64,000 bases of DNA from Stomorhina lunata (taxonomy: Eukaryota > Arthropoda > Insecta > Diptera > Rhiniidae). The position numbers were made by a program, and so were the translations under genes. Positions 11,783 through 23,574 of this stretch are shown here, one piece after another. The notes under the pieces were generated by a model that was not told where the DNA came from, did not search any database, and saw nothing but the letters and a program-made list of their open reading frames with translations. The DNA lies in the NCBI GenBank assembly GCA_933228675.1, contig OW121741.1, forward strand, positions 38,283,952 through 38,347,951, read 5' to 3'. How positions within the stretch are numbered: the first letter of the stretch is position 1; every line of letters begins with the position of its first letter.

Positions 11783-14030
11783 CAGTGCACTCGCGATAAT
11801 ATTAACACCCTAATAAATGAACACCCCAAAATATGAACACTTTTTCCCTGCCATTGACTACTCCAAAATATGAACTTTGTATAAAAGCTTTAAAATATGA
11901 ACATATATTTTTTTTAATTTTTTAACAAATTTCTGTTACATTATATGGATAAGAATTAGGGGAAATCCCGAGTTATTAGCATTTAAATGTCAAGTGTCAA
12001 TAGTCAAACAGACAAATGCACTTTTTAGTTAGTTTTTACACGTACGCAGAAGCAAACGCATGTTTGGTTTTTAAGTGTTTATTAAAAGTGAATTATTTGT
12101 AAAAAATGCATACAAAAAAACATAAATTTTTAACTTTGAAGGAAAAATATGAAATTTTGGAGAACTTACAAAAAGGTACAAGTGCTACTAATTTAGCGAA
12201 GAAATACGGAGTGACAAAGTCCACAGTAACTGGAATAAAAAAAAAAATAAAAATTCAATTTCAAAATGCGTCAATAATACATTCATTGGACCCGGAAAAA
12301 GGAAAACTATGCGACCGTCGGAGTACTCAAAAATGGAAAAATCATTGTATAAATGGTTTATGCATATGAGGGATAAGAAATTCCCCGTCAGTGGAATAAT
12401 GTTGAAGGAAAAGGCTAAGGAAAATAACTCTGACTTTAACGCAAGTGACGGATGGCTTCAGAATTTTAAAAAGAGATTCGGCGTAAGATTGCTCCAGATT
12501 TCTGGGGAAAAACTTTCTTCTCAACCCCAGTTAGTTGAACCATTTAAAGTGGCACTTAAATCTAAGATTCAAGAGCTTGGATTAAGCAATGATCAACTTT
12601 ATAACGCCAATGAATCTGGTTTATTTTGGAAAATTTTGCCAACCAAAACATACGTGTCATCGCAGGAAAAATCGGCCCCAGGTACAAAGACTGAAAAGCA
12701 AAGAATTACTTTCCTCTGCTCAAACTTCTTGTGGTGGGAAAGTCAAAAAAACCCCGTTGTTTCAAGAATTTTAATTGCCCTGTTCACTATTGTCATTCTA
12801 AATCAGCGTGGATGACTGGTAACATTTTTAAAGACTGGTTTCATCGCTCATTTGTTCCAGAGGTAAACGTTTTTATATTGACATTAATCAACACATTTTC
12901 ATTTTATAAAATTTCTTACGTAATTTAGGTTGAACAATTTTTAACCAAAAAAGGGTTGCCAGTGAAAGCTATTCTTTTAATAGATAATGCCCCATCTCAC
13001 CCACCCGAGGACGAATTGAAATCTGAAAACGGCTCCATTTGTGTGATGTTTATGCCTCCGAACGTGACGCCACTCATCTAGCCCATGGACCAAAATGCTA
13101 TAAGAATCACAAAGCTCCATTACAGAAATAGCCTTTTGGCTTCCATTGCTGCTAAGGGGGGTGGTTTGATAGAAACCATGAAGCAAACAACACTAAAAGA
13201 AGCTATCATTATTTTGGAATCAGCTTGAAGAAAAGTGGATTCAGCTGTATTGTCCAAATGCTGGAACAACATTTTAAATATGGTAGTGGATCAAGATGAT
13301 CCCGAAGATGAAATTCCTCTAAGTGTCGTTAGAGAAAATTTGCTAATTAATTTACACGAATTGGAAGAAAGCGCCGCAAATGTTTTATGTGCCTTATTAC
13401 CTGAGGTTTGTAATCTCTGAAATGTACTTAAAATTGCGTGTTATTCCATATTTTTTCATAGGTTGAATATACGGCCTCGAACGTTAAAGAATGGAATGAA
13501 GATGCTATTGAATGTGAAGATAATGCAGTAGAAGATATATCCGATGAAGATGATTGTGTGGAGGAACCAAAGAGGACAATTAAACCCGGGGAGGCTGTCG
13601 ACATTTTTAATATGGCGTTGGATTGGGCTGAAGGTGAAATGGTTGAACAGCGAGTTTTAAATGTTTTAAAAGACTTACGTGAGAAGCCAGTTTTAAAAGT
13701 TCTCGAGCAAAAGAAACGGCAAAAAAAGATAACTGACTTCTTTGAACATTAATTTTACATTTCTAGCATTTATGTATATGAATATGTATAAAAATAAGTG
13801 GTATATTTATGTTTGTTGCAAACAAACTTGATGAAAAAGTTTCTTTTATATTTTAAAATAAAACAAAACTTAAAATATTTAAATTAAACTTTCATTTTGC
13901 TGGAAAGAACTTTAGGTTGTATGTAAATGAGTTGGTTATATTAAAATTTTATGCCATTTGTAAATATGAACAATCCCAAAAATTTTAACTGCCCTTGTTT
14001 TAATTAGTTCATAATATCGCGAGTGCACTG
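11783..14030 (+). mobile_element. Tigger/pogo DNA transposon (2248 bp)
   Basis: Complete element bounded by TA target duplications (11781-11782 and 14031-14032). The terminal inverted repeat starts CAGTGCACTCGCGAT, identical for 15 bp at both ends and then imperfect for about 10 more. It interrupts the last exon of the SAM-like companion gene, so it is younger than that gene. Confidence 0.92.
12106..13752 (+). pseudogene. Tigger transposase, inactivated
   Basis: CENP-B/pogo-type transposase. It starts at ATG 12106 with a helix-turn-helix (LKEKYEILENLQKG, then NLAKKYGVTKSTVTGIKKK), continues through the CENP-B second DNA-binding domain (KSLYKWFMHMRDKKFPVSG, 12330-12500) and into the DDE domain. 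Breaks: a frameshift near 12295, another near 12715, a stop at 13079-13081 (LI-stop-PMDQ, normally QPMDQ), and a TGA at about 13226. The first catalytic Asp is changed (NANESGLFW, normally NADE-x-GLFW); the second survives (LLIDNAPSH). Two small introns are likely (about 12862-12928 and 13408-13461). The C-terminus ends QKKITDFFEH, a PCNA-binding PIP-box type motif known from pogo transposase. Confidence 0.88.
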
Positions 14031-14461
14031 TATGTTGATTTTGATACTCTTAAGTTTCCATGTTTGACAATTTTAGATGGTCTTGACAACCTTTTCAAAA
14101 TATTTTTTGTTTTTAATCTAGAATTTCCTCAGGAATCTGAAGTATTTTATAACTTTGTTCAATCTGTTTTATATGACATGCCCACATTAAAAAAGTTCAC
14201 AAGAATTTCTGCTCTAAAACATGAAATTTTGAAAACTTAAAAATTTATAAATTTTCCATTCCCACTACTAGAAATGTTCTTGTATTAAAATTACATAATA
14301 ATTAAAAACTTAAAATATTTAAATTACTCTACACAAATGTAATGAACAATATTTAATCTAAAACAAAGTTTTCTTCATATAATATGCTACATTCATTTTT
14401 TATTTTTACTGAAACATGTGAAAAATTGTTTATTTTATTATACTAATGTATAAGTATTATA

Positions 14462-16108
14462 CAGTCATGTGAAAAATAATAGGGACACATTGTGTTATTT
14501 TTTGGGGATTCAAATAAAATAAATATTTTCATCAAGTTTATGAAAAAGTTTTTATTTTTCAAAGGCTTATATTCCCAACATATGAATATAAAAGCAAAAA
14601 ACTAAATATCAATACATTAAAAGAAAAAAAAAATATTTCAATAACTTAACCTAAATTTTGGTTGTGAAAAAAAAATAGGGACATATTCAGAGTTTTTAAA
14701 AAAAAATATTAATTATAAACTTTTTCTGAAAACCTTTTTATTTTTAAATACTGCTTCTTCAATACTTCGTTGCCAATCCTTTACTTTGGATAACAGCCAT
14801 ACATCGATGAGGCATTGAGTCAACCAATTTTCGGCACGTAGCAAGGGGAATAGCTTTACATGCCTCCTGTATTAGTGACCATAGTGAATCTTTATTCGTT
14901 GCTTTTTTACCCCTTAAAGCTACTTTTACTTCTTGCCACAAGTTTTCTATCGGATTCAAGTCCGGTTATTGAGCAGGCCAGTCTAATACATTAATTTTGT
15001 TGTCCAAGAACCATTTTTTTGCCAGCTTCGAAGTGTGCTTCGGGTCGTTGTCCTGCTGAAAAACACATCGAAGCGGCATGTCTTCCTCAGCATAGGGCAG
15101 CAACACATCGCTTAAAATATTGCAATAAGTCGCTGCTGTCATTGTGTCCTCAATTCTGTATATCGGACCAACACCTTGGTAAGAGAAGCATCCCCACACC
15201 ATAATTGAACCTCCTCCGTGTTTTAAAGTTTTGACTGTGTATTGCGGTTTAAAAGCTGTGTTTACTGGCCTGCGCACATTTTGAGTACCACAATCAGGAT
15301 AAAAAAGGTTACATTTGGTCTCATCCGACCACAAGATATTGCGCCATTTCTCTAAAGGCCACTTAGAATGCTCGTTAGCAAAAGTAATCTTCTACTAACG
15401 TTTCGTTTGGACAAAAAAGGTACTTTTCTGGGTCTTTTTGCTTTTAAATTGTTATTTATTAGTCTTTTGCGAATAGTGGAAGTGTTGACGTCCAAAGAAA
15501 ACTCTTTTTTTATTTGAGTTGAAGACACAAAAGGGTTTTTCTTCACAAATCTCACTATACTTCTCTCAAGAGTTGGAGATATTTTGGATTTTCTTCCACG
15601 TGTTTCTTTCTGGGGCTTATATTTTACAGCATTCTCTACCATTCTCTTAGAGCAATTCAATGTTTCCGCTATTTTCCGGTAAGAAAATCCCTGATTGTGG
15701 AGGTGTTTTACTCGATTACGAAGCTCTGCGCTGCAATGTTGACCTCTGCCCATATTAAAAGACTAAATTATATGATACGGTTAATTTTTCAATTTATATT
15801 TCTTATACGTCTCGTATACTGTACCTTTATCGATTACAAGTATTTAAAAAACACAAAACTTAAAATTTATTTTCACTTTAATAATACTGTCCCTATTATT
15901 TATCTCACTCTAAAATGTGCTCACTTCACAAAATGATCTGTAACAGAAAAACTGTACAAAATATGGTTGCCTAAATAACGGTTCTATACAACATTGACAT
16001 CCCAATAGACAATTTATAAGACGTTTTGGATAAATGTTAAAAAATTAAAACAGAGTTGTGTTTTTAAGTACTTTGATAAAAGTGTCCCTATTATTTTTCA
16101 CATGACTG
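14462..16108 (-). mobile_element. Tc1-like transposon, IR/DR type (1647 bp)
   Basis: Complete element flanked by TA (14460-14461 and 16109-16110). The outermost 27 bp, beginning CAGTCATGTGAAAAATAATA, are identical in inverted orientation. A shorter related repeat lies about 200 bp inside each end (AATAGGGACA near 14676, TGTCCCTATTATTTATCTCA near 15888), giving the IR/DR arrangement of Paris/Minos-like Tc1 elements. Confidence 0.92.
14759..15753 (-). pseudogene. Tc1-like DD34E transposase, two lesions
   Basis: Transposase read from ATG 15753 on the minus strand. The N-terminus carries paired helix-turn-helix segments (ELRNRVKHLHNQGFSYRKIA, then RGRKSKISPTLERSIVRFVK). The catalytic core follows: WSDETK (Asp), FQQDNDPKHTS (Asp) and PDLNPIENLW (Glu), with 34 residues between the second and third, the classic DD34E. 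Two lesions only: a one-base frameshift around 15390, just before the WSDET block, and a nonsense codon at 14966-14968 where SPDLNP should begin. The termini are nearly perfect, so it died recently or was mobilised in trans. Confidence 0.92.
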
Positions 16109-16119
16109 TATATATTATA

Positions 16120-18640
16120 TACTAGCTGTTTGTACCCGGCGTTGCCCGGGTTAATAGTAAAAGATTTTTACTTATTGCTATGTTAACTATTTCTTTAAAA
16201 ATTAACATTATGAAAAATTTTTTATTAAATATATAAATGAATATATTTGCATATGTATTTAATTGACTTTAGTGATTGGCAGTACTGCAAATTAATGTTT
16301 GCTTGCAATGGGCCCATAAATGTCAAACCACATACAACACAGACGCGAATATTTTTTTATATTTATAGATTATCAAATATCGTCAAACGGTAATCAATTA
16401 ATAATTAATCAGTTAATCGTGAAACAATTATCGAACAATCATAAAAAATCATTGAACAGTAGTCAGTCAATCATCAATCAACCATCAAACAATCGACAAA
16501 AAATCATCAAACTACAGTCATAAAATCGCCAGTTAATCGTGAAACAATTATCAATCATTAAACAACTGTCAAACAATCGTCAAACAACCATCAAATAATC
16601 ATGAAAAATATTCAAACAATCGTCAGTCAAGCTATTATCAAACAATAATCATATTTCCAATCCGTGCAGCCGTTTTCCGATTTTAGATAAATGAAAAAAG
16701 AGGGTGTAAAAGTGGACATTGTAAATTTTTCTATATGTAGAATCCTAACTTGGACTAAAGAAAACAAAAAAAAATGTCCTGATTGGTCCAGTCGTTCTAA
16801 AGTGATGCAATTTTAAAAACGGGAATTTTATCCCTATTTTTCGATTCCCAGGTCCTCGTTGGTCCATTTTCAAAAAATTAAAAAAACGAAAAACTATCCT
16901 ATAGTATGAAAATATCCATATTTAAAACTTTAATTAATTTGGTTAAATCGTTTTGATCATCCATATTTGTAATTTTTATATTTGACTTATATTGGAGGGG
17001 TCACGCCCACCTTAGATTAAAATAATACAACCTGGCCTATTTTACCCACTGGTCGGTCACACATTAATATACTGTCAAAATTTCACGCCCACTTGAGATT
17101 TGAGAAAAAAACCTTGAATATTTTAACCACCGGTCACACCTTACCATACTGTAAAAATTTCGGAAAAATCGGTTTGCAGGGTAGTCTATATTTGTAATTT
17201 TTAATATTTGACAAACAAACCTTTCCTATTTTAACCACCGGTCACACTTTACCATACTGTGAAAATTTCAGAAAAATCGGGCATCTCGGTCATCCATATT
17301 TGTCATTTTCAATATTTTACTTATATGGGATTGGTCACGCCCACTTGAGATGTCAAAAAATAATCTGGCCTATTTTATCCGTCACATCTTAACATACTGT
17401 AAAAATTTCGGAAAAATCGGTCTGCAGGGTCGTCCATATTTGTAATTTTTAATATTTAACTTATATGGGAGGGTCATGCCCACTTGAGATTTCAAAAAAA
17501 AACTTTGCCTATTTTAACCCCGGTCACACCTTAAAATACTATCAAAATTTCAGAAAAATCGGTCCGGCCGGTCATCTATATTTGTCATTTCTAATATATG
17601 GGTTATATGGGAGGGGTCACGCCCACTTGAGATTTGAGAAAAAGACCTTTCCCATTTTATCCACTGGTCACACAATACCATTCTGAATTTCAGCTCGGTC
17701 ATCCATATTTGTCATTTTCAATATTTGACTTATATGGGAGGGGTCACGCCCACTTAAGATTTAAAAAAAGAACCTTGCCTATTTTAACCACCGTTCACAC
17801 CTTGACATACTATTAAAATTTCAGAAAAATCAGTCCGGTCGGTCATCTATATTTGTCATTTTTAATATTTAACTTATATGGGAGGGGTCACACCCACTTG
17901 ACAATTTAAAAAAAAAAACTTGCCTATTTTAACCACCGGTCACACCTTACCATACTGTGAAAATTTCAGAAAAATCGGGCAGCTCGGTCATCCATATTTG
18001 TCATTTTCAATATTTGACTTATATGGGAGGGGTCACGCCCACTTGAGATTTAAACAAAAAATTTGGCCTATTTTATCCATCCGTCACACCTTAACATACT
18101 GTCAAAATTTCAGAAAAATCGGGTCTCTCAGTCACCTATATTTGTAATTTTTAATTTATGAGTTATGTGGGAGGGGTCACGCCCCCTTGAGATTTCAAAA
18201 AAAAAAACCTAGCCTATCTTAACCACCGGTCACACCATACCTCTCTGTCGAAATTTCGGGAATGTTAGTATAACTTTATCTATACTTCGAAAATCATCAA
18301 AATCAATTTACCCAGTTATAGGTATTGTATTTGTAACGGGGAAGGGGCCATCCGCTGCTCCGATCCTTTTAATTTTTTTCTGAAGTACGGCCATTGGTAA
18401 TGAATTTACTTTTGTTAAGTTTGAAGTTTCTAACTTTTATGGTTTATCAAATTCAATGACAAATACTAAATTTTGCACCATTTGGTCCACTTTTTACCCT
18501 ATTTGGACCCTTTCTGGACCAAGTTTTGAAACAAAACATATCCTTAAACCACCTTAAGGGAATGTTCTATCTAATTTCAAAATTTCATCAAAATCGGTCA
18601 AACAGTTTAGGAGTCAACCTCTTTCAAACAAACAAATAAA
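16120..18640. repeat. composite dispersed repeat holding a 140-bp tandem array
   Basis: Opens with ACCCGGCGTTGCCCGGGT (16135-16152), a hairpin-forming motif common at one end of insect dispersed repeats. Next come degenerate CAATCATCAAAC words (16370-16660). Then at least seven imperfect copies of a unit of about 140 bp (17000-18260), each with GGGGTCACGCCCACTTGAGA, a poly-A tract, ACCACCGGTCACACC and AAAATTTCAGAAAAATCGG. GTCACGCCCAC occurs near 17335, 17473, 17617, 17745, 17886, 18030 and 18176. It closes with AAATCGGTCAAACAGTTTAG (18591-18610). Short open frames here are artefacts of the repeat. Confidence 0.75.
18255..18640. repeat. dispersed repeat, copy A
   Basis: Block containing TTTGTAACGGGGAAGGGGC and TCTGAAGTACGGCCATTGGTA. 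It recurs at 20930-21245 in the same order, and a diverged version lies at 20570-20830. Confidence 0.75.
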
Positions 18641-19328
18641 CAAATTTCAAACAAATTAAAAATTTAATCAAAAATTTCATAAATACAGTCAAAAAATTAA
18701 TTTTTGCAATTAAATTTTTAATTGTTTATGTTGAAAAATCGATTAAATTTTTAATTATCATAATTCAAAAGTTAATTGAAAAAGAAAATAGTTTCAATTA
18801 AATATTTAATTGAGGCAAATAAAACTTTAATCACAAAAAATTCTGGAAAAAAATAAAAAATTAATTTTCTCAATTTAATTTTTAATTGTTTTATTTTTAG
18901 GAATTCAAATAAATTTGTAATTGATTCAATATAATTGATTCATAATTCAAAAGTTAATTGAAAAAGAAAATAGTTTCAATTAAATATTTAATTGAGGCAA
19001 ATAAAACTTTAATCACAAAAAATTCTGGAAAAAAATACAAAATTCATTTTCTCAATTTAATTTTTAATTGTTTTATTTTTAGGAATTCAAATAAATTTGT
19101 AATTGATTCAATTAAAAAATTAATTGAAAAAACAAATAATTTTTATTAAATATTTAATCAGCTTTTTTTATATTTCTATTAAATGTTTAATTGATTTTTT
19201 AATCAAAAACAAAATTACAAAAAATTTAATTGTTACATCAATTTCGTTTACTAGCGGAAAATTAAATAATTTTTTAATTGAAACTGCGAATTTCTTAATC
19301 AAAACCGATTTCCATTTTTTTCTGTGTA
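18640..19328. repeat. AT-rich repeat with 182-bp tandem duplication
   Basis: A segment starting CATAATTCAAAAGTTAATTG at 18759 is repeated nearly unchanged from 18941 (offset 182). The block ends in TTTTTTTCTGTGTA, the complement of a TACACAGAAAAA terminus, so it may be a MITE. The open frame at 18958-19149 is not a gene. Confidence 0.7.
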
Positions 19329-19348
19329 GGAGTGAAATTAGAAATAAA

Positions 19349-20085
19349 ATGACGACAAAAGAACAAGTAGTTGCTGCCGCAGTGCAAGCACTTACGACTG
19401 ATTTAACAGAAAGAATTAATACACTGTCCAAACAGTTTGAAAGTCTGACGCAAAAGTAGAACAATATAAAGCTGCGACTGTTGGAAGATTTTACAGAGGA
19501 TCATCTTTGGACCTAGTAAAATCCTTGCCTGACTTTAAAGGGCGAAGCCAAAGCCAAAGGGAGAAGCAGCGCACTTTGTTCATTCCATATAAAAATACGG
19601 AAGGAACAGAGAATTACTACATAGCCATGGAAATATTTCGTAACAAAATAACGGGAATGGCTAATGCTAAACTATCATCTTTCAATACGGTCCTTAATTT
19701 CAAAGCGATTATCGCCAGATTAGATCAATGCTATGCAGACAAGAGATCTCTGCAAGCATTGGAAAATAAAATCAGTATATTGAGACAAGGAGGACAGACC
19801 ATTTGCGAGTGAAATGACTCAGTAGACGAGCATCTGACACTAATAATTAACAAAAATAAAATGACATACTCTGATAATGAAGAAATAAATGCGCTCATCA
19901 ATGAACGTGCTAGGGAGAATGCGTAACGCGTTTTTATTTCAGGGCTACGACGACCACTTAGTGATATTCTTTTCTCTGCTAGGCCGGCAGATATGCCAAT
20001 AGCTCTGGCAACTGCTCAGGAATTAGAGTCAGACCAAAAACGGCAGAAATTTGCAATAGCATATTTTCCACAAATTTTCTTGCAA
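19349..20085 (+). pseudogene. LTR-retrotransposon gag, degraded
   Basis: Gag remnant starting ATG 19349. Frames must be switched: MTTKEQVVAAAVQALTTDLT, then after a break DLVKSLPDFKGRSQSQREKQ, AMEIFRNKITGMANAKLSSF and LNFKAIIARLDQCYADKRSL (19507-19812), and after a stop DEHLTLIINKNKMTYSD and RRPLSDILFSARPADMPIAL (19820-20060). These blocks match the capsid-like part of gypsy-type Gag in flies, which builds the intracellular particle. No zinc knuckle, protease or LTR is adjacent. Stops after the first 36 residues and at 19810 and 19925 rule out expression. Confidence 0.65.
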
Positions 20086-20560
20086 CCTGACATTGATTTT
20101 GTCTAATGCATCGAATATTAGCCTGTCGATGAAGGCAGCATATCATTGACTGTCGAAAACGCCGTAAATTGGATTCGTCCTCCGTTTCTGCTGCCATTGA
20201 GATGCTGTTCTTCTGATAGTCGCATATTTCTTGACCTTTGGTCTAATAAGCCCTTCAAGTAAGCTGACGTTCTCTTTGAGCAATGTCTGGTAAATCTTTT
20301 TCATCATTCGTTTCCGCAGCTGTTAAAGCTGCCCGGAGTTGCTGTTCTCTCGAAAGTTGAATATTTCTATGACTGGCGTTCACTCTGTGCAATACGTCAT
20401 GAATTGGTTTAATCCTCCGTCTTCGCAGCTATTTAAGCTGATTGGCTTTGTTGTTCTCCATATAGTCTAACATTTCTTATGATCTTCGGTCTCATGAGCC
20501 CTCGAAGTAGACTGGAGTTATCTTTGAGAAATACGTAGTGAATTGGTTTCTGGCATTATG
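20086..20560 (-). repeat. 118-bp tandem repeats, possible Helitron-type coding remnant
   Basis: About three to four imperfect copies near 20167, 20286, 20403 and 20530, each with TCCGTTTCTGC-like and GAAGTA-like words. On the minus strand the units translate to AAETEDESNLRRFRQ and TAAETNDEKDLPDIAQRERQ. Such Ala-Glu-Thr-Glu repeats resemble the N-terminal repeats of Helitron-associated proteins; this is a weak inference. Stops interrupt all frames. Confidence 0.35.
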
Positions 20561-20569
20561 GTTGCAACG

Positions 20570-21245
20570 GAGAAAGGCCATCGCCCGCTTAGAGCCTTAT
20601 TACTTTTCGGCTATTGGAATGAAATGAATTTAAATTGAATGAATTTTTCTTGTATAGCTTATCATTCAATGATAAATATTAAATTTTGCACTACTTACAT
20701 TATTTGACTCTTTTCGGACCAAGTATTGAAACAAAACATATTTCTAGAACACCTGAAGAGAAAGTTCTACGTAGTACATTAAAAATTTCGACCGTTAAGG
20801 AATTACTTAATCTCAAATAAACAAACTTACAAACTCATTAATATTATATATGTATAGAAATGGCCATATTCGAGACTCTATTTGGACTCCTTTTCGGACT
20901 AAGTTTTAAATGGGATGGGATGATTTAAATTTGTAAGTATAACTTTATCTACATTTTAAAAATCATCTAAATCAATTTACCCAGTAAATACAATTTAGGT
21001 ATTGTATTTGTAACGGGGAAGGGGCTATCCCCTACTCTGATCCTTTTGGTTTTTTTTTCTGAAGTGCGGCCATTGGTAATGAATTTACTTTTATTAAGTT
21101 TCTAACTTTTATATAAACTATAATGATAAATATTGCGCCATTTGGTGCACTATTTACCCCATTTTGGGCCCTGTCTGGACCAGGTTTTGAAACAAAACAT
21201 ATCTTATAACCACCTTAAAGGAAAGTTCTGTCTAATTTCATCTAA
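20570..21245. repeat. two further copies of the 18.3-kb dispersed repeat
   Basis: A diverged copy at 20570-20830 (CAACGGAGAAAGGCCATCGC, then GACCAAGTATTGAAACAAAA) and a closer copy at 20930-21245 (AACGGGGAAGGGGCTATC, then CTGAAGTGCGGCCATTGG). Confidence 0.7.
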
Positions 21246-21249
21246 TTTA

Positions 21250-22445
21250 TTTAAGATGAATCCATATCTCACCCTCAACCATATGATATGGAATCCAAGC
21301 CTGGATTTCTTCTTCAGTTCGACGTCACATCAGGACTTAGGTCTACTTTTTATAGAAACTTTTATTATATATGTAGACTAAATTGTCATCACTTTAAAAT
21401 ATAGCTAAGATTGGCATCACTGTCTTTATATAATTTTATTGCGTCTTCGCTATTAAAAGTACATATTGCAAGAACTATTATTTCAATCAGTCTTTATTTC
21501 AAAAAATTTTTAAAACTTTATTAACGTGTTTAATTCCCAATACGTAAAAGTGGTGTCAGATGTGGGGGATGGATGAGCTTCAAATGAGTGCAATGTTTTA
21601 TTCACTGGCTGATGCAATTAGGTCAGCAGTTACAGATGCAGTGCAAGCAGCATCAACATCACCATCAGTTCCGACTGAATATTCGACGTCGGAAACACCA
21701 ACACCAACCTCGTTTTCAATGAGTGAGTTTAGAAGCACAGAAGGTTCATCGTATCAGACAACGGAACGAATTTTTCTTCAACAGAATTTAATAACTACCT
21801 AACAAGAATAGGCGTCAAATACCACAAGTACACGGCAAACACCAAAACCACCCTCGTTTTCAATGAGTGAGTTTAGAAGCACAGAAAGTTCATCGTATCA
21901 GACAACGGAACGAATTTTTTTTCAACAGAATTTAACAATTACCTAACAAGAATAGACGTCAAATACCACACGTACACGGCCCCATATCACCCACCAACAA
22001 ATGGTCCGGCCGAACGAAATGTTCAAACGTTCAAATGTTCAAAATGCTTTAAAGGCCATGGGCACAACAAATACCACTCTAAGGGGGAATCTAACCGAGT
22101 TTTTGAGACAATATAGAGCGGGCCCACTCTACAACAGGCCAGTCACCAGCACAACTACTTTTAGGTAGACAATTACGTACACGTTTCGATCTAGTTCGTC
22201 CTGAGGAATCGAATAGCAAAGTATCTTCAAAACCATTTTTAAAATCAAATGACAACTACATACAATTAAAAAATAATCAGATGGTTTACTTTATATCCGG
22301 AAATCCAAGCATTAGTAAATGGCTAAAGGGGAGGGTGGTCAGAAGATTGGGCGACATTCACTACGTGAAAGCCTTTCAAGAAAAGTATTATAAGCGTCAT
22401 ATAGACCAGATTCGTGGATTCGGTCGTAGAAAAGACCTTCTTTAG
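21250..22445 (+). mobile_element. internally deleted gypsy-type element (LTR end, gag start, integrase)
   Basis: An AT-rich LTR-like stretch ends before TGGTGTCAGATGTGGGGG (21551-21568), which matches the complement of an insect tRNA-Leu 3' end and so is a primer site. A short Gag start follows (DELQMSAMFYSLADAIRSAV), then the reading jumps into integrase: FIVSDNGTNFF, YHTYTAPYHPPTNGPAERNV and IHYVKAFQEKYYKRHIDQIR (to about 22445). Protease, reverse transcriptase, RNase H and the integrase N-terminus are gone. A segment of about 144 bp spanning the gag-integrase join is duplicated in tandem (from about 21706 and 21850). Several stops interrupt the integrase. Confidence 0.7.
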
Positions 22446-23574
22446 AAACCCACAAAAGAGTTCCTCATATTATTAAAATCGATAGTAATTTATATAGCAG
22501 TAAATATAGGAAAAACTTTCTAATTGATTTATAAGAGCCACAGAAGGAATATTTAAGTTTGAAATGTTATTAATCATTTTAGATGTTTAACATGTTTTTC
22601 GCGTCACTGTTACTATACCTTCTGTAATTGCACTTGTAAATTTATATACCTTCTCGAAAAATCGTTCGAGAATTTAACCAACAATTATGTAGAATTAACT
22701 TTTAAATGGATCATTTTAAAAATAAAGTTATAAATAAATAAAATTTAAAGACTTTGCATACTTCACGACGAAACAGATAAAAAAAATTTAAATGCAAAAA
22801 AAAAAAAAAGTAAGACCGACAATTAAATGTTCAAAGGTACGCAGAGATTAGAATCTTAAAATTTTTACAAATCTTCATATATTTATAGGTTAAAAAATAG
22901 ACTATCAAAATTGGCAACTTAATAATAGATATAAATATTTGTCATTTACTTAATTTAAGGAATTTTGTTTTTCTTATTTTTTAGCATACATACATATTTA
23001 ACAGGCAATAAACATTCCAGCTGTCCAAATGCATTTAAAATAGATTCCAAACCATGACTTATGTGAATCTATTTGCTGTCATGAAATAATTATTTATAGT
23101 TGACTGATGACGATGATAATGATGACTAATCATAATTTGAATTTCGTTTTGCTGCTCACACAGCAACTAGCCTTTCTTAGGGAGCTGTTGGTAACTGTCA
23201 GTGCCATTTAGATTTTTGCGCGATTATTTCACCACGAAGATTTTGGGTGAAAATTATAAATAATATCTGTGGGGTAAAAAGATGAAATAGTTAGTATTAG
23301 TAATAAATAATAAGTATTTGGAGTTGTTACTTTTTTTAGACCCGCTGATTTAATATCTGGATTTTTTTTTAAATCCTATGGCTATTTTTTTGAGAATTTT
23401 CAACTTTTATTTTTTTGTGGACGATTTTGTTTAGTTTATAGGATCTCAATTTATTTAACCGATTTCTGCATACATCCCCATGATTATCCTTCTGTTATCT
23501 TTGACTCCCAGTGGAGCATAGGGCCTCAAAAAAAATTGGTTCGATTTAATTCTTAGTGATTCTTTCGGAGAAAT
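22446..23574. other. spacer, no gene recognised
   Basis: AT-rich. I looked here for the missing last tetraspanin exon on the minus strand and did not find it. GATGACGATGATAATGATGA at 23107-23126 is low-complexity. Confidence 0.5.

Larger units (their letters stand above)
10275..14240 (+). pseudogene. SAM-like companion gene of the KDZ-like element, split by Tigger
   Basis: Intron-containing gene starting MENASIKDILNKWSLYLY at 10275. Exons read as 10275-10341, 10425-10825, 10881-10995, 11056-11240, 11301-11454 and 11533 to about 11780, each bounded by GT...AG with matching phases. The first 60 residues look like a SAM domain (WSLYLYDKF, then DENITADTLKILQPHHIKKG). Later blocks include FDLFWRKCASFRFKQIADSK and YPTAKDLKERWGQLEEGI. 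The last exon (RFSVVDSQESFALVAASD) is broken by a Tigger element and resumes at 14033 with YVDFDTLKFPCLTILDGLDN, ending at 14240. Premature stops at 11406-11408 and 11586-11588 and a one-base slip in the A-run before the insertion show it is dead. Similar paired genes occur next to KDZ-like genes in insects, from memory. Confidence 0.55.

Noticed and set aside
16320..16523. Asn/Gln-rich frame
   Set aside because: Pure translation of degenerate CAATCATCAAAC repeats.
16135..16640. Possible CRISPR-like array
   Set aside because: Spacing is irregular, words are degenerate, and the DNA is plainly eukaryotic.
17465..18147. Three similar short proteins in tandem (HTLxYYxNFRKIG)
   Set aside because: They are the same 140-bp satellite read in one frame; no start, splice or codon signal.
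22980..23250. Candidate last tetraspanin exon
   Set aside because: No minus-strand frame gives a tetraspanin-like cytoplasmic tail after a splice acceptor.
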